Shown here in pieces: positions 21,742 to 32,332 of a DNA stretch of 64,000 nucleotides. The stretch is from Orychophragmus violaceus (Eukaryota; Streptophyta; Magnoliopsida; Brassicales; Brassicaceae): contig CM058232.1 of the NCBI GenBank assembly GCA_030180135.1, positions 72,904,016-72,968,015 of the forward strand, given 5' to 3'. Position numbers and translations under genes: made by a program. Under the pieces are notes generated by a model. It was not told the DNA's origin, did not search any database, and saw nothing but the letters and a program-made list of their open reading frames with translations. How positions within the stretch are numbered: position 1 is the first letter of the stretch; each line of letters begins with the position of its first letter.

Positions 21742-24041
21742 AACTTCAGGCTCCATAGGCGCCGGTTCCACAGAACTTTGTGGATCCAACTGCTGCTCTT
21801 CCTCAGCAGGTTGAGCAATCTCCTGTGCATCTCGAATTTCTTCAAGATGTACTTTACTCCCACTGTTTTTCTTAGAGAGAAACTCCCTCTCAAGAAAAGA
21901 ACAGTCCCGAGCAACAAATACTTTGTTCTCAGATTGGTTGTAAAAGTAGTATGCCTTGGTTTCCCTAGGATAACCAACGAAGTAGCATTTATTTGATTTG
22001 GGTGCAAGCTTGTCAGAGATTAAACGTTTGACATAAGCCTCACAACCCCAAATCCTCAGGAAAGACAGACTAGGAATATTCCCAGTCCAAAGTTCATGTG
22101 GTGTCTTTTCCACTGATTTAGATGGTACCCTATTTAGTGTAAACGCAAACGTTTCTAGAGTGTATCCCAAAAGGATAATGGAAGATTTGAATGACTCATC
22201 ATAGACCGAACCATATCCAATAAGGTTCGATTCCTCCTCTCTGACACTCCATTCCATTGGGGTGTACCAGGAGGAGTGAGTTGTGAAATAATTCCACACT
22301 CGCTCAGATACTCGCTGAATTCTTGACTCAAGTATTCTCCTCCGCGATCCGATTGCAGAACTTTGATACTTTTTCCAAGTTGATTCTGTACTTCATTCTT
22401 GAATTCCTTGAATCTATCAAAGGATTCCGACTTGTGTCTCATCAAATAGACATAGCCATACCTACTGAAATCATCAGTGAAGGTAATGAAGTACTTGTAA
22501 TTTCCTCTGGCAACAGTACTCATCGGCCCACATACATCAGTATGAACAAGGCCCAATAAGTCACTGGCCCTTTCATTTGGTTTGTTGAAAGGGGCTCTAG
22601 CCATTTTGCCTATCAAACAAGATTCACATTTCTCACATGATTCAAAATCAAATGAGCCCAGAAGCCCATTTCTATGGAGCCTTTGGATGCGTTTCTCATT
22701 TATGTGGCCCAAACGACAATGCCATAAGAAAGTCGGGTTTTCGTCATTGGACTTAAACCGCTTTGTATTTATGTTAAAGACAGGCATTTCTTGGTTTAAA
22801 ACATATAACCCATTATCTAATGGGGCGCTACCATAAAACGTACCATCACGATTAAAAGAACAAACTTTATTCTTAACAGCAAAATCAAAACCTTCCAAAT
22901 CCAAAACGGAAACTGAAATTATGTTTCTGCTTATCGCATGTACAAAGTAGCAATTATTTAAAATTAAAACCATGCCCGATGGTAAGGACAACTCGTAGGT
23001 GCCTACGACCAGTGCAGCAACCTTAGCTCCATTCCCGACCCGTAGCTCCACTTGTCCTTTCTTCAGCGTCCTACTGTTTCTTAGTGCCTGCACATTTGTA
23101 CAAATGTGAGCACCGCAACCGGTATCCAATACCCACGAAGTAGGACTAGAAGACATAAAATTAAGTTCGATAACATAAATACCTGAGTCAGACGCATCAT
23201 ACGTCTTCTTCAGCTTCTTGTAATCTTCCATGAACTTCTTGCTGTCTTTCTTCCAATGCCCCAACTGCTTGCAGTAGTTGCACTTATCCTCAGGAGAAGG
23301 CCCGGATTTGGGCTTCGGCTTGGGCTTGTCCTGACTTTCAGCCTGGACAACCTGGGCCTTACCCTTACCCTTCCTTGGTTTCTTAAACCTTTTACCCCCT
23401 TGTACCATCAGGACACTGGGAGTAGCCTTCTTGAGATTCGGTTCTGCTGTCTTCAGCATACCGTGCAACTCAGTCAATGTCTTAGTCATGTTTTGCATGT
23501 TATAGTTCATGATGAACTGATCAAAACACGACGGCAAAGACTGCAGAATCATGTCAGTGGCTAGCTTCTGGCTAATGGCACAATCCAGTTTCCCCAGGTT
23601 ATCAATGTAACCCATCATTTTAAGGACATGAGGACTTACTGGACTGTCCTTAGCCAGCTTGCAATCCATGAGAGATTTAACCGTCTGGTATCTCTCTGTG
23701 CGAGCTTGCTCCTGAAACAAAGATTTCAGGCTGTTAATCATCTCAATGGGTGACAATACGTTCTCATATTGCTTCTGCAGCTCAGAGTTCATAGTCACCA
23801 GCATTAGACAATTAACAACTTTGACATCCGCTGAATGCTTATCCCAAGCATTCTTCTCTGTCTGCGGAGCATTGGAACGTGGCCTCTCAGGGAGAGCTCT
23901 TTCAAGGACATATTCCTTGTTCTCCTGCCTGAGAACTATTCTCAGGTTCCGATACCATTCCAAGAAATTAGATCCATTTAACTTGTCCTTCTCAAGGACG
24001 GATCTTAGTGAGAAAGTGTTGATATGATTTGAGACAGACAT
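21742..24041 (-). pseudogene. Copia A Gag, protease and integrase
   Basis: The minus-strand polyprotein starts at MSVSNHINTF (24041), the position equivalent to the copia B and C gag starts. Order: gag block LNGSNFLEWYRNLRIVL; zinc knuckle CNYCKQLGHWKKDS, in which the final Cys is Ser; protease VLDTGCGAHIC near 23120; GAG-pre-integrase FLWHCRLGHINEK and CESCLIGKM; integrase with HTDVCGP, FTDDFSRYG and the SDRGGEY glutamate; then the C-terminal segment WGCEAYVKR and CYFVGYPRE. One lesion is clear: a G lost from a GGGG run near 22170 shifts the frame at SFWGYTLE. Otherwise it is open, which makes copia A the best preserved copia here and a plausible past source of enzymes for copia C. Confidence 0.93.
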
Positions 24042-25374
24042 AGCTGTAATTCCAAAGAGGTAGATTTTAGTTATAGTGCTCAAGAAATGAGAATTCTCAT
24101 CTAATAAGAAAACTCGCATTGTATTCAAAACTATGTTTCCTCAGATGAATACAATGAGCCAAGATCCTCAGATTACTAAAATTCGAGTGGGCGACTCGCC
24201 GTTACTCAAACTTTAGTTATCTAGGTAAGCAAATCATTGCTAATTGTACTCAGTATAACTCTTGGTCATGGATAAGACAAACTATGTCCAATCCACTCTG
24301 ATGTCTCTGGGCCCAGAACTTCCGTTAGCCCAGTCAAGTAAAACCAATCTTTTTCTGTCTAGCGATCACTGACAGTTGCACTGCAAGTCTGTCAATGACC
24401 ACCTGCCTTACTCATGTTGCAGTGGATATCAAGGACTCCAAGAATATCCAACAAACGACACGAGTCTTGACAGTAGACAAGATCGGGCAAGACATCAAGA
24501 TCACTTGATATTCAGTTGAGGAAAAGAACAGATTTATCTTGATGCATATCCAATATACATCCAAGAATTTATTAGTTTATTTAAAACATTCAGTTTTAAT
24601 AGTTTTAGGTTCATCTAGAACTTTTAGGATTAAACTGTTCTTGTATATGCAAATTTGTGGTCCAACCAGTATATCTGCGAATGTTGTGTCGATCGACGCC
24701 AACCATTGGCATCGGTCGACGCAACCATACTTAAACCGATCTTCGATAACCGGTCAAACCGGGTCGAATTTACTTAACCAATTCAATCCAATTGAACCGG
24801 TTCGGTTTATTGGTCCATGTCGATCGTCACACACTGTGTGTCGATCGACATTACCAAACCAGAACCAATTGGTTAATTAAAATTAACCGAGCGAGATAAC
24901 CGGTTCAATCCAATTGAACCGATCTATCTGATCGCATTGCCTGTGTCGACCGACACACCCAGTGTATCGATCGACACATCAGGAATACAGGTACTCGATC
25001 TCAGATCGAAACCCTAAAATTATTTGCGGATTTTCGCTTTGTGTCGACCGACACACGCTTTGTGTCGATCGACACCCTGCGACAAACCCTAAAATTTTAT
25101 TGCGAGTTTTCGCTCTGTGTCGACCGACACACGCTTTGTGTCGATCGACACCCTGCGACAAACCCTAAAATTTTACATGTTATTTCGCGGCGTGTCGACC
25201 GACACACGCTTTGTGTCGATCGACACAGTGCGATTTCAATAGTTCATCGATTTTTTTAACAGGAACAAAACCGAGAATAAAACATGAAAACACGATTTCA
25301 ACATGCAACAATCAATTCAACAACATCAAGTTTCGAATTATTTGCATCGAATTCAATAGCTAAACCCTAACAAC
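24042..25374 (-). other. Copia A untranslated leader
   Basis: The leader between primer site and gag runs on the minus strand. It is noncoding and ends with the palindrome array at 24684-25231. Apparent frames such as repeated CVDRHP words are only the palindromes translated. Confidence 0.8.
24684..25231. repeat. Palindrome-pair array in the copia A leader
   Basis: Six pairs of GTGTCGNYCGACAC-type palindromes start near 24684, 24818, 24941, 25041, 25117 and 25192. The last three form a 75-76 bp tandem repeat whose unit also holds CTGCGACAAACCCTAAAATTTT. Within pairs one member is mostly TCGACCGA and the other TCGATCGA, and core centres lie 21 bp apart. Confidence 0.92.
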
Positions 25375-25386
25375 GCTCTGATACCA
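25375..25386 (-). promoter_or_regulatory. Copia A primer-binding site (initiator tRNA-Met)
   Basis: GCTCTGATACCA, the complement of TGGTATCAGAGC, lies one base inside the 5' LTR on the minus strand. Confidence 0.93.
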
Positions 25387-25387
25387 C

Positions 25388-26027
25388 TGTTGGATCCCCT
25401 AGGATCTAGGGTTTGATATATTGAATGAAAACCAACCTCGTTCTTGCCTTTGAACTGGCAGCGGAATGAGAATGGTGAACGAGATCAGTGGAGCAATGCA
25501 GATGCCTTGCCTCTACCAGATACACACGCACGCTCGCTGGAAACGGGATGCTAGTGCCGGATCAACGGGATTCGAATCTCTCTGGTGTGTCTATTGTTTC
25601 TGTCAAGAAAAGTGGACGGCCTACTGTTTAGGTCGAAACTCTCGAGTTTTTATTCGACCTAGACATGCTTAACGGGCCAGACTTAATTAAGTCCCAACCC
25701 GAAAAGCTGTTTCGGAAATTCCAAACTGTGTCGACCGACACACAAGCTGTGTCGATCGAAACAACACCATTATATCGATTATAATGCGCATCCAATGCAC
25801 ATTAATATGATCATTACCATAATGATCATTCCCATGTCGTAGCTTCCAGTTTGCTTAGGTGTGTGACCCTAGGATCATATAATACTGGCAGTAAGTATAC
25901 AACTTACAGATTGCAAGAGGCTTCTAGCAAAACATTGCAACCGCCCAGTATTATACGAATGTCTGATCTCGACACACAACTATCACAGGAGTGAGTACAA
26001 GTGTGATTTCAGGACACTATCCCAACA
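25388..26027 (-). repeat. Copia A 5' LTR (640 bp)
   Basis: Partner of 11108-11749. Its palindrome pair (25728-25763) has a C-to-A change in the second member (TCGATCGAAACA). The TACGG duplication follows. Confidence 0.95.
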
Positions 26028-27034
26028 TACGGGGTCATGTCCTAGGGCCAAATCGCATGGAAACTTAGGTTACCGTGGGGTAGCCCGAGTCAATGCGTAT
26101 CGATGGGCTGAGAACAGTGTCCTAGGTCGTGAGACTTCGTGTTTACGTCTAGGAGTCGTGGGTTAGTTACCATGTCGGTGACGATGTAAACCCATGGAAG
26201 TTACCGAGATCGTAAGGGCCTAGTGTTGTGTTTGTGTTGTTGGTGTTGCGCGATAGATAGATCGAGTCTCAATCGAGATCATGTGCCACAGTGCTTTCGA
26301 TGCTAGATAGAATATAAGCCGTAATGGGGAGCCGTCTCACTGGGTGATCTTAGATCGCTCATTAGACTCTTTTTGTGTTTTTCAGGTTTAGCAGCGACGG
26401 ACGCGGGAGGTCCTCGGTGTAGTTTCGGGATCGCTTGTGGCTTGTTATTTTTGGGGTTTTGGGACGGGAATTTGTAGATGCTAGATAGAATATAAGCCGT
26501 AATGGGGAGCCGTCTCACTGGGTGATCTTAGATCGCTCATTAGACTCTTTTTGTGTTTTTCAGGTTTAGCAGCGACGGACGCGGGAGGTCCTCGGTGTAG
26601 TTTCGGGATCGCTTGTGGCGGAGTTTTGATTCGATGATTTTGGGTTTTCTCTCGGTTCGGCTTTGGCGCCATTTTTGTATTGAGACTTGATTGTTGTTTT
26701 GATTGATGGCAAATCGTTTTGTCAAGATCGTTAAACGTTATGTAAACGTTTGATTACTTAGAAATGAACATGCTTCCCTGATATTGTGTTTAGTCCGAAC
26801 CGACACAACTCACGGAAGTAGTACAAATTGTGAAGCTTTGTACTACGGAAGTGAGGATAGCGGGGTCAAGGACGGGTCAATGCGAGCCTTTTTCTCAAAC
26901 CGATCTGTCTCTGGCTTCGTCTTATGGCGAACTTTTCCTGTTTGACTTACTCGGGTTCGACTTGGTCATGTTCTTGTTTGATTGTTGGCCGGTCAACTCA
27001 AAGGTCAGATGATAATGGGAAAGGGGCGTTACAC
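26028..27034. mobile_element. Right part of the long gypsy-type LTR interrupted by copia A
   Basis: Continuation of 9600-11107 after the TACGG duplication. It ends GGGAAAGGGGCGTTACA and abuts a truncated Tat LTR at 27035. It is noncoding and contains the 178-bp duplication described separately. Confidence 0.4.
26299..26621. repeat. Two-copy tandem duplication, period 178 bp
   Basis: The segment from GATGCTAGATAGAATATAAG to TTTCGGGATCGCTTGTGGC at 26299-26443 recurs at 26477-26621 with no difference that I can see. A 33-bp piece unique to the first unit separates them. Each copy includes a TTTTTCAG tract resembling a splice acceptor. Confidence 0.93.
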
Positions 27035-27276
27035 CGATCTTCTCGCTAAATTCCATTGGCGATGATCCCTCCACGTCCGCGATTCGCGGGATCCATTTGA
27101 ACAACTAAAGACTCATTTTTAAAAAACCTAGGAACTGACGAAATCAATCTCCCATATCCTCGAACTGTAACGATCCATCATCATTGGGCTGAGACAAGTA
27201 AAGTCTATATTCGCGCTGGAATATCTGGATTCATCATTTTATGGGTTAGATTTGTCGGTTAAATCCATCACCAACA
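27035..27276 (-). mobile_element. Truncated Tat-type gypsy LTR
   Basis: On the minus strand it begins TGTTGGTGATGGATTT after a purine-rich ATGGGCATGGGGCTAT tract. Its start resembles the fuller LTR at 27679-28196. It is cut at 27035 by the gypsy-type LTR. Confidence 0.5.
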
Positions 27277-27678
27277 ATAGCCCCATGCCCATTAGTTTGA
27301 TAGATTGATACTGATGGGCGATAAACCTCGGGACGCTGCGCGCCGATCTTGATACTGGTGACTAATGATTACCTCATATCTACCGTTAATCTGGCCTAGG
27401 ACGAATGGTTGAGATGCGAGCTCAACAGGATTTCCTCTAGCTTTAGCGCGTGAACTTCAATCTTTTTGGAGTAATGTTGACGATCGAGATGTCTACCGTC
27501 AATCTTGTCAGTTAACAGACGGCTGAGATGAAATCTTGATGGATCCTTTTCGGAGTAATGTTGACGATCGAGATGTCTACCGTCGATCTTGTCAGTTAAC
27601 AGACGGCTGAGATGAAATCTTGATGGATCCTTTTCGACCTCCATTTGTGGAAGTTCCGTCGAATCTCGCACTCCTAAT
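27277..27678 (-). mobile_element. Tat-type gypsy 3' internal fragment
   Basis: Sequence matching the region beside the other Tat LTR (28197-28600): both share GCCCATTAG near the LTR, GCTGCGCGCCG and a 'ctaatgattacctc/tcttgc' block. No functional frame is present. It contains the 84-bp tandem repeat. Confidence 0.5.
27468..27640. repeat. Two-copy tandem repeat, period 84 bp
   Basis: GGAGTAATGTTGACGATCGA starts at 27468 and again at 27552, and the units differ by one base (GTCAATC versus GTCGATC). Because 84 is a multiple of three, it reads as a repeated 28-residue peptide on the minus strand, but no protein is supported. Confidence 0.93.
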
Positions 27679-28196
27679 TGTGATATCGAGGATTCACACC
27701 AAGGATTTGTTTGTAACGTTGATTTGGAGCTAAGAAAATTTTGTTGTAAATTTCTTATGAATCAAAGATTGTATCTGGGGATGAATGTCGAAATAAGAAC
27801 TTATACAATGAATCGAAGTATACAAAGAATGAAGTTGAATAATTAAAGTCGAAGTGATTTTTCTATCAAAGTTTGACTGCCTCGAGAATGGCTTCTCCTC
27901 TATTTAAATAACCTCGATCCTCTTGTTCTGATTTTCTTGTGAGTTCTTGTTAGCGGCGATCTCTCCCTGGTCCTTGATTCGCGGAGATCGTTTAGGTAGA
28001 CCGAAGACTCGTTCTTCGTTCTTGCTAGAGGTCTTTATATCGACGTCAACCTCACCGATCAGATCGACCCCTCTCTGACAAATGCATTGGTCTTATGGGC
28101 TTAGCCTGACTCACAATCTAACGAGCCTAATTATAGTTGGGCCTTTCTTTTATTTAATGGGCCGGCTTTCTTAGAACGAAATCTAGTACCAACAAT
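27679..28196 (-). repeat. Tat-type gypsy LTR (about 518 bp), probably the 3' LTR
   Basis: On the minus strand it begins TGTTGGTACTAG after a purine-rich ATGGGCTGGATGCTAT tract, has a TATTTAAATA box (27901-27910) and ends CGATATCACA. The 5' partner would lie beyond the right edge of the window. The element body continues to the right, with pol at 62-64 kb. Confidence 0.6.
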
Positions 28197-28949
28197 AGCA
28201 TCCAGCCCATTAGCTTGATGGCTCGAGGTTAATGGGCGGTAGACAATCTTGGGAAGCTGCGCGCCGCCCTCAGTACTGATGCCTAATGATTATCTTGCTC
28301 GCACTGTAGATTTTGTTTTTAAACGGATGATCGAGATGCGAGGTATGAATTTTTGATAACTCACAGCGCGTGAGCTTCGATTTCGAGGAGGCGAAAATTA
28401 AGTCCTTCTCATTGACCGTTAATCTGGTGGTTATCGGACGGTTGAGATCTGAGATCATAACATATTTCGCCGACCTCGATCCGCGGAAGAGTAACGTAAT
28501 CTATGACCGTTTATCCACATTTTTTAATTGCGAATCAATGGTCCAGATCGCAGGAATACGAAAGATCCCTATGATCTCGAACTCCTCAAAAAAGTGATTA
28601 GACTTCTAGTTATCATCACGAGTTTGAAATCGACAGTTGAGATTCGAAGGATAAAGAAAATCCCGTCGATCTCAAGAAAAGGGAGACACGAGTTTGCTTT
28701 AAATGGGAGGTTACCGCTTCACGATTCCCCCTACAGATCGCACTACAAATATGAGGTAACTTCTTATTGTTCTTATTCTGCTTCTTCCCATTTACGGTTT
28801 TCTTTTCTCGCTTAATACTTTTTAGAATTTTACAGTTTCCAAAGCTCTCTTCTCTCTCTAAAATACTTCTTTTATTTCTCTACCCGAGTCAGCCGACTAC
28901 TATGGCACCGAAGATTAGATTGGTGGCAGTAGTTCTTCGGCGGAACCAT
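28197..28949 (+). promoter_or_regulatory. Probable promoter, leader and first codons of the Tat antisense ORF
   Basis: The plus strand has imperfect repeats of a roughly 70-80 bp motif (GACCGTTAATCTGG ... CGGACGGTTGAGATC and GACCGTTTATCCAC ... GAATCAATGGTCCAGATC). A CTACAAATATGAGG box near 28743 follows, then a CT-rich leader and an ATG at 28903 (MAPKIRLVAVVLRRN). The frame is interrupted at 28949 by Athila 1 and resumes at 59249. Confidence 0.5.
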
Positions 28950-30117
28950 TTATATGCTCGAGTTTTAATCCCTAGATCTACACTGCAAGTGCACAGACGT
29001 GACTAGTAGTGTATATGGGTCGAATCCACAGAGACTCAAGAATCTTACGATAGACTATAGAGGTTCGAATTAAGATAAGCAGAGCAGAGAGTAAGCAGTA
29101 AACAAAACAGTTAATTAAACTAAACGGTTGTAAGCAAGCAACCGAAGCGTCAGGTCAAGGGAATTCTCAAGAAATCAGGAATACATGATAATCAATCAAT
29201 CGAGATTAAATTAAGAACTGTTCTAGAACTAGAATCACAGATGTATAAGAAGCCAACTTTCATTGCGAGTATTATCTATGTCTAGCAACCTAGCAAACCA
29301 ACTTTCGTTACGAGTTCTAGAGATCCTAAACATGCATTAATCTCAAGTTCGTTCGTTCATTATTTCCCTAAGCCAAATTTATTTGCGAATAGTTCAATTG
29401 ATCATCTAGGTTCTTTCTAGTTAATTAACCATTTGTCGTTGCGGAAATCAACCTAACATCAATAATCTAAGTGGCCAATTCAGATTAAGCATTAAGATTA
29501 ACCCTAGATGAAGAACTAGAAGGTATGGATCCCTACAGATTGATTAACCTATATGGAAATCCATGAAATCCCTAATGAGAATCCCTAAACCTAACATGTA
29601 AACTACTCAGACATGGCAGATGAAACACAAGACATGATGAATAGAAAACCAAATATCATAAAAGAAGTAAAGAAACAGGGGTTCGAAATCTCTTCTCTCT
29701 CGAGTACAAGACATCCCCAAAATCTCTCTATCTCTGATAGTAAAGCGTAGCCTAAACAGTGGCTTAAAAACCCTAATATAATAACTAAACATGTTTTGGG
29801 ATTCTTGTAATTATGAGAAACTTCTGGACCAAGTTGCAATTTCCATAAATATTTATTAACTCGGTGAGAAACTCTGATCACGATGTGTATCGATCGACGC
29901 GTAGGCTGTGTCGATCGATGCTGAGCTCTATTCTCGCCAGTGATTTCTTCTTCTCGCACAAACGCTTCAAATAGCTCCAGAATGCGTCATAATGTCCAAA
30001 TATGCTCCAAACGTACCTAGACCTGTAAAACACATGAAAGGACTCCAAAACACACTAAAAGACTCGATAACAAAGACATATACCATGGTTAAAAGCCCTA
30101 AAAACTATGATATATCA
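28950..30117 (-). repeat. Athila 1 3' LTR (1168 bp)
   Basis: On the minus strand it begins TGATATATCA and ends GAGCATATAA, where the partner LTR ends GAGCATATCA. A palindrome pair lies at 29885-29925. The partner LTR lacks about 60 bp near 58221. Confidence 0.94.
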
Positions 30118-31440
30118 ACTCCCCCACACTTAGCCTTTGCTTGCCCTCAAGCAGATAGAAAACCAAGATTAGGAGAAGGAGTTTGAAAGCTTCAGAAACT
30201 CGTTTCATTGTAGGAACACCACGCTCAGAATCCCCTTAGTAAGCCACATGAAAAATGAACCTGCAGACATCAAGACCAACATGTACTTCCCCACACTTAG
30301 CAACTGTCCCAAGTAAACTCCACAATCACATTCATAGCATTCAAATTCACCATACTGACTTCTATAATCTAATAAGTGCGGTCTCACCTAGGGAGTATGG
30401 ATCAAAGAACACATGGACTCTTACTCTGTTAGCACCTGACGACCATACTATCATTTTCTGGTACCTTTCTTCTCATTTTTCTTCCTTAGCACTGATTTTT
30501 TCCCACTGGGTATCTTTTTATTTTTTCAATCAGTCCTCTTCCCGCATTGGGGTGTACTTTGGACATGTTCCATGGATGCACATGAGGTAATAAGGGTCTT
30601 TACCACTCCCATGAGCACTTCGAAGCTACTAGCTTATCCGCAGTTTATCGTTTTTTTTTTTACTTTAAGGAAGGGGAGAAAGGAACCATACTTGAACATG
30701 TTTACATGCTGTGTCAAGACTAATAGAGGAATCCGACTCAAAGTATACCAAGCCCCTAGGTGAGAAAATTAAGTCAAGTTAAAGGTGAAGTCAGTAATGG
30801 ATCCTCTGAATACCTGAAGAGATGTGGGTATCCTCAGTAGGCTGATATGCGTGGGGTTTTCTAATAGTCATAGATCATCTGCAAGCTCATTCCAATGGTC
30901 ACTTAGGTTCCTGCGAGTGTAGTAATCTCCTCAAGAAGTCCTTGTTTCCTACTCAATTTGACTCAATAAAACAGATTCAACAGACTCTCAGAAATAAAAA
31001 GGGTGCGTTAGTAGCTACGTCCCCCACACTTAAATAACATTGTCCACAGTGTTATAGAAGCTTGGGTTCGGTGAGAACAAGAATCAAATGGAAAAAAATT
31101 TCGAAAAGGGTCAAAACACTTTCCTATCGTCGGCTTGTGTCGACCGATGCTCAGGACCGCATCGATCGACGCAAGTCGTATTTACTAGTTCCGCGGTTTG
31201 AAGTGAACTGCTTACCAAACCGCAATACATACGATAGAAATTGGTAGTAACCCGCATATGACCTCTGTGTCGACCGATACACATGACCGTGTTAATCGAC
31301 GCAGGGCGATTATGACCTGTTCTTACGCCTTGAACACACCAAAACGAGAAAATCAAAGCACACAAAATAAAAACAAAAAATAAAAGAAAGAAGAGACCTA
31401 CTAGTGGATTGCCTCCCACTCAGCGCTTGTTTTAAGTCAT
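30118..31440 (-). other. Athila 1 conserved 3' noncoding region with three polypurine-like tracts
   Basis: AAGTGTGGGGG-type tracts lie at 30118-30132 (beside the LTR), about 30286-30298 and about 31019-31033. The intervening sequence is alignable with 43141-44503, 46014-47280 and 50680-51970. Palindrome pairs lie at 31136-31172 and 31266-31305. I looked for an envelope-like frame and saw none. Confidence 0.8.
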
Positions 31441-31544
31441 TAGCTTGACTGTTGGAAGGAGATCAAACTTATGGGGGATTCAACAGAGGCTTGGAGTGCC
31501 TCTGTGAATGTCTTCTCATCCAAGGTGGTGTATAAACAGTAGGA

Positions 31545-32327
31545 TTATGAGATCTCCCAAGGAATGAGTGAATAGAACCAGGGTGGGAGCGAAGCGTGGG
31601 GGATATTGCGTTTTACTGCATTCACAACAATGCGGTTAAGAGGTTTAAGTTTAGATGAATCATACCTTTGCTTTGATGGATGAGAGATGTATGGAGCTTT
31701 CTGCTTAATATCAGTTGCAGGCTCTGAAGATGTTAGAGCAGGTTCAGGATGAACCGCCATCTTCTCTTCTCCAATCAGAATCTCTGGCTCCACCTCAACA
31801 CTGAAGCTCTGTCTATCAATGGTGGATCTCTGCAACTTATCCATCTTGAACTGCAAAGGATTTATCCCCAAGGTGGAGATCAATCAGACCACGCCTCACA
31901 TCAATCACTGCTCCAGCAGTAGCTAAGAAGGATCTACCAAGCAGCAAAAGATCATCCAGTTCAACCTCATACTTCAGCACCACAAAGTCTGTCGGAATCA
32001 AGTAGTCTCCAACTCTGATAGGAATGTCCTCAAGAACTCCTTCTGGAAACCTCTTCGATCGATCAGCTAGGATAAGAGAAATCCTAGTAGGCTTGAAATC
32101 CATGAGTCCCAATCTCACAGCCACAGAGTATGGCATGGGATTCACACCAGATCCTAAGTCACACAGAGAACGCTTGAAGCTGTCCTTAAAGATGGAACAG
32201 TCTAGCACAAAGACTCCTGGGTCTGGAAGCTTCTCTGGAATCTGGTTCTGTAACACTGCACTGACCTGTTTAGATAGCACCAACACCTTTTCTTTCAAAT
32301 CTCCATCAGTAGAGATCATCTTCTTCG
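31545..32327 (-). pseudogene. Athila 1 protease (C-terminal part of gag-protease)
   Basis: Minus-strand sequence with KLPDPGVFVLDCSIF, the retropepsin-like active-site segment SLCDLGSGVNPMPYSV, RISLILADRSKR, PTDFVVLKYE and LGRSFLATAGAVIDV. The conserved D of CDLG is the catalytic aspartate. A frameshift near 31870 separates the tail (MDKLQRSTIDRQSF). The frame is continuous with 56021-56406 once Athila 2 is removed (SLERY joins AKKMISTDG). The enzyme would cleave Gag; no reverse transcriptase follows. Confidence 0.85.
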
Positions 32328-32332
32328 CATAT

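Larger units (their letters stand above)
11108..26027 (-). mobile_element. Copia A: complete Ty1/copia (TNT1-like) element, split by copia C
   Basis: A complete minus-strand element. It has LTRs at both ends beginning TGTTGG and ending CCAACA, a target duplication TACGG at 11103-11107 and 26028-26032, a tRNA-Met-type primer site inside the right LTR and a polypurine tract (AAGTGGGAGAT) inside the left LTR. Removing copia C (7498 bp plus one CTGCG copy) leaves about 7.4 kb carrying gag, protease, integrase, reverse transcriptase and RNase H in copia order. By eye the LTRs differ at roughly 11 positions in 640, so the insertion is fairly recent. The pol frame has one frameshift and two transition-type stops, so it is close to intact. 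Confidence 0.96.

Noticed and set aside
24941..25231. CRISPR-like array of regularly spaced palindromes
   Set aside because: The spacers are themselves repeated and the context is a plant retrotransposon leader; no cas gene and no bacterial features.
24962..25259. Reading frames with repeated CVDRHP and DRHTLC words
   Set aside because: Artefact of reading through the palindrome array; no conserved start and no homologue.
9600..27034. Complete solo LTR with target duplication
   Set aside because: The right end is clear but no left end or matching flank could be found.
30118..31440. Envelope-like gene in the Athila 3' region
   Set aside because: Frames there are short, lie in different frames among the copies and show no signal peptide plus membrane pattern.
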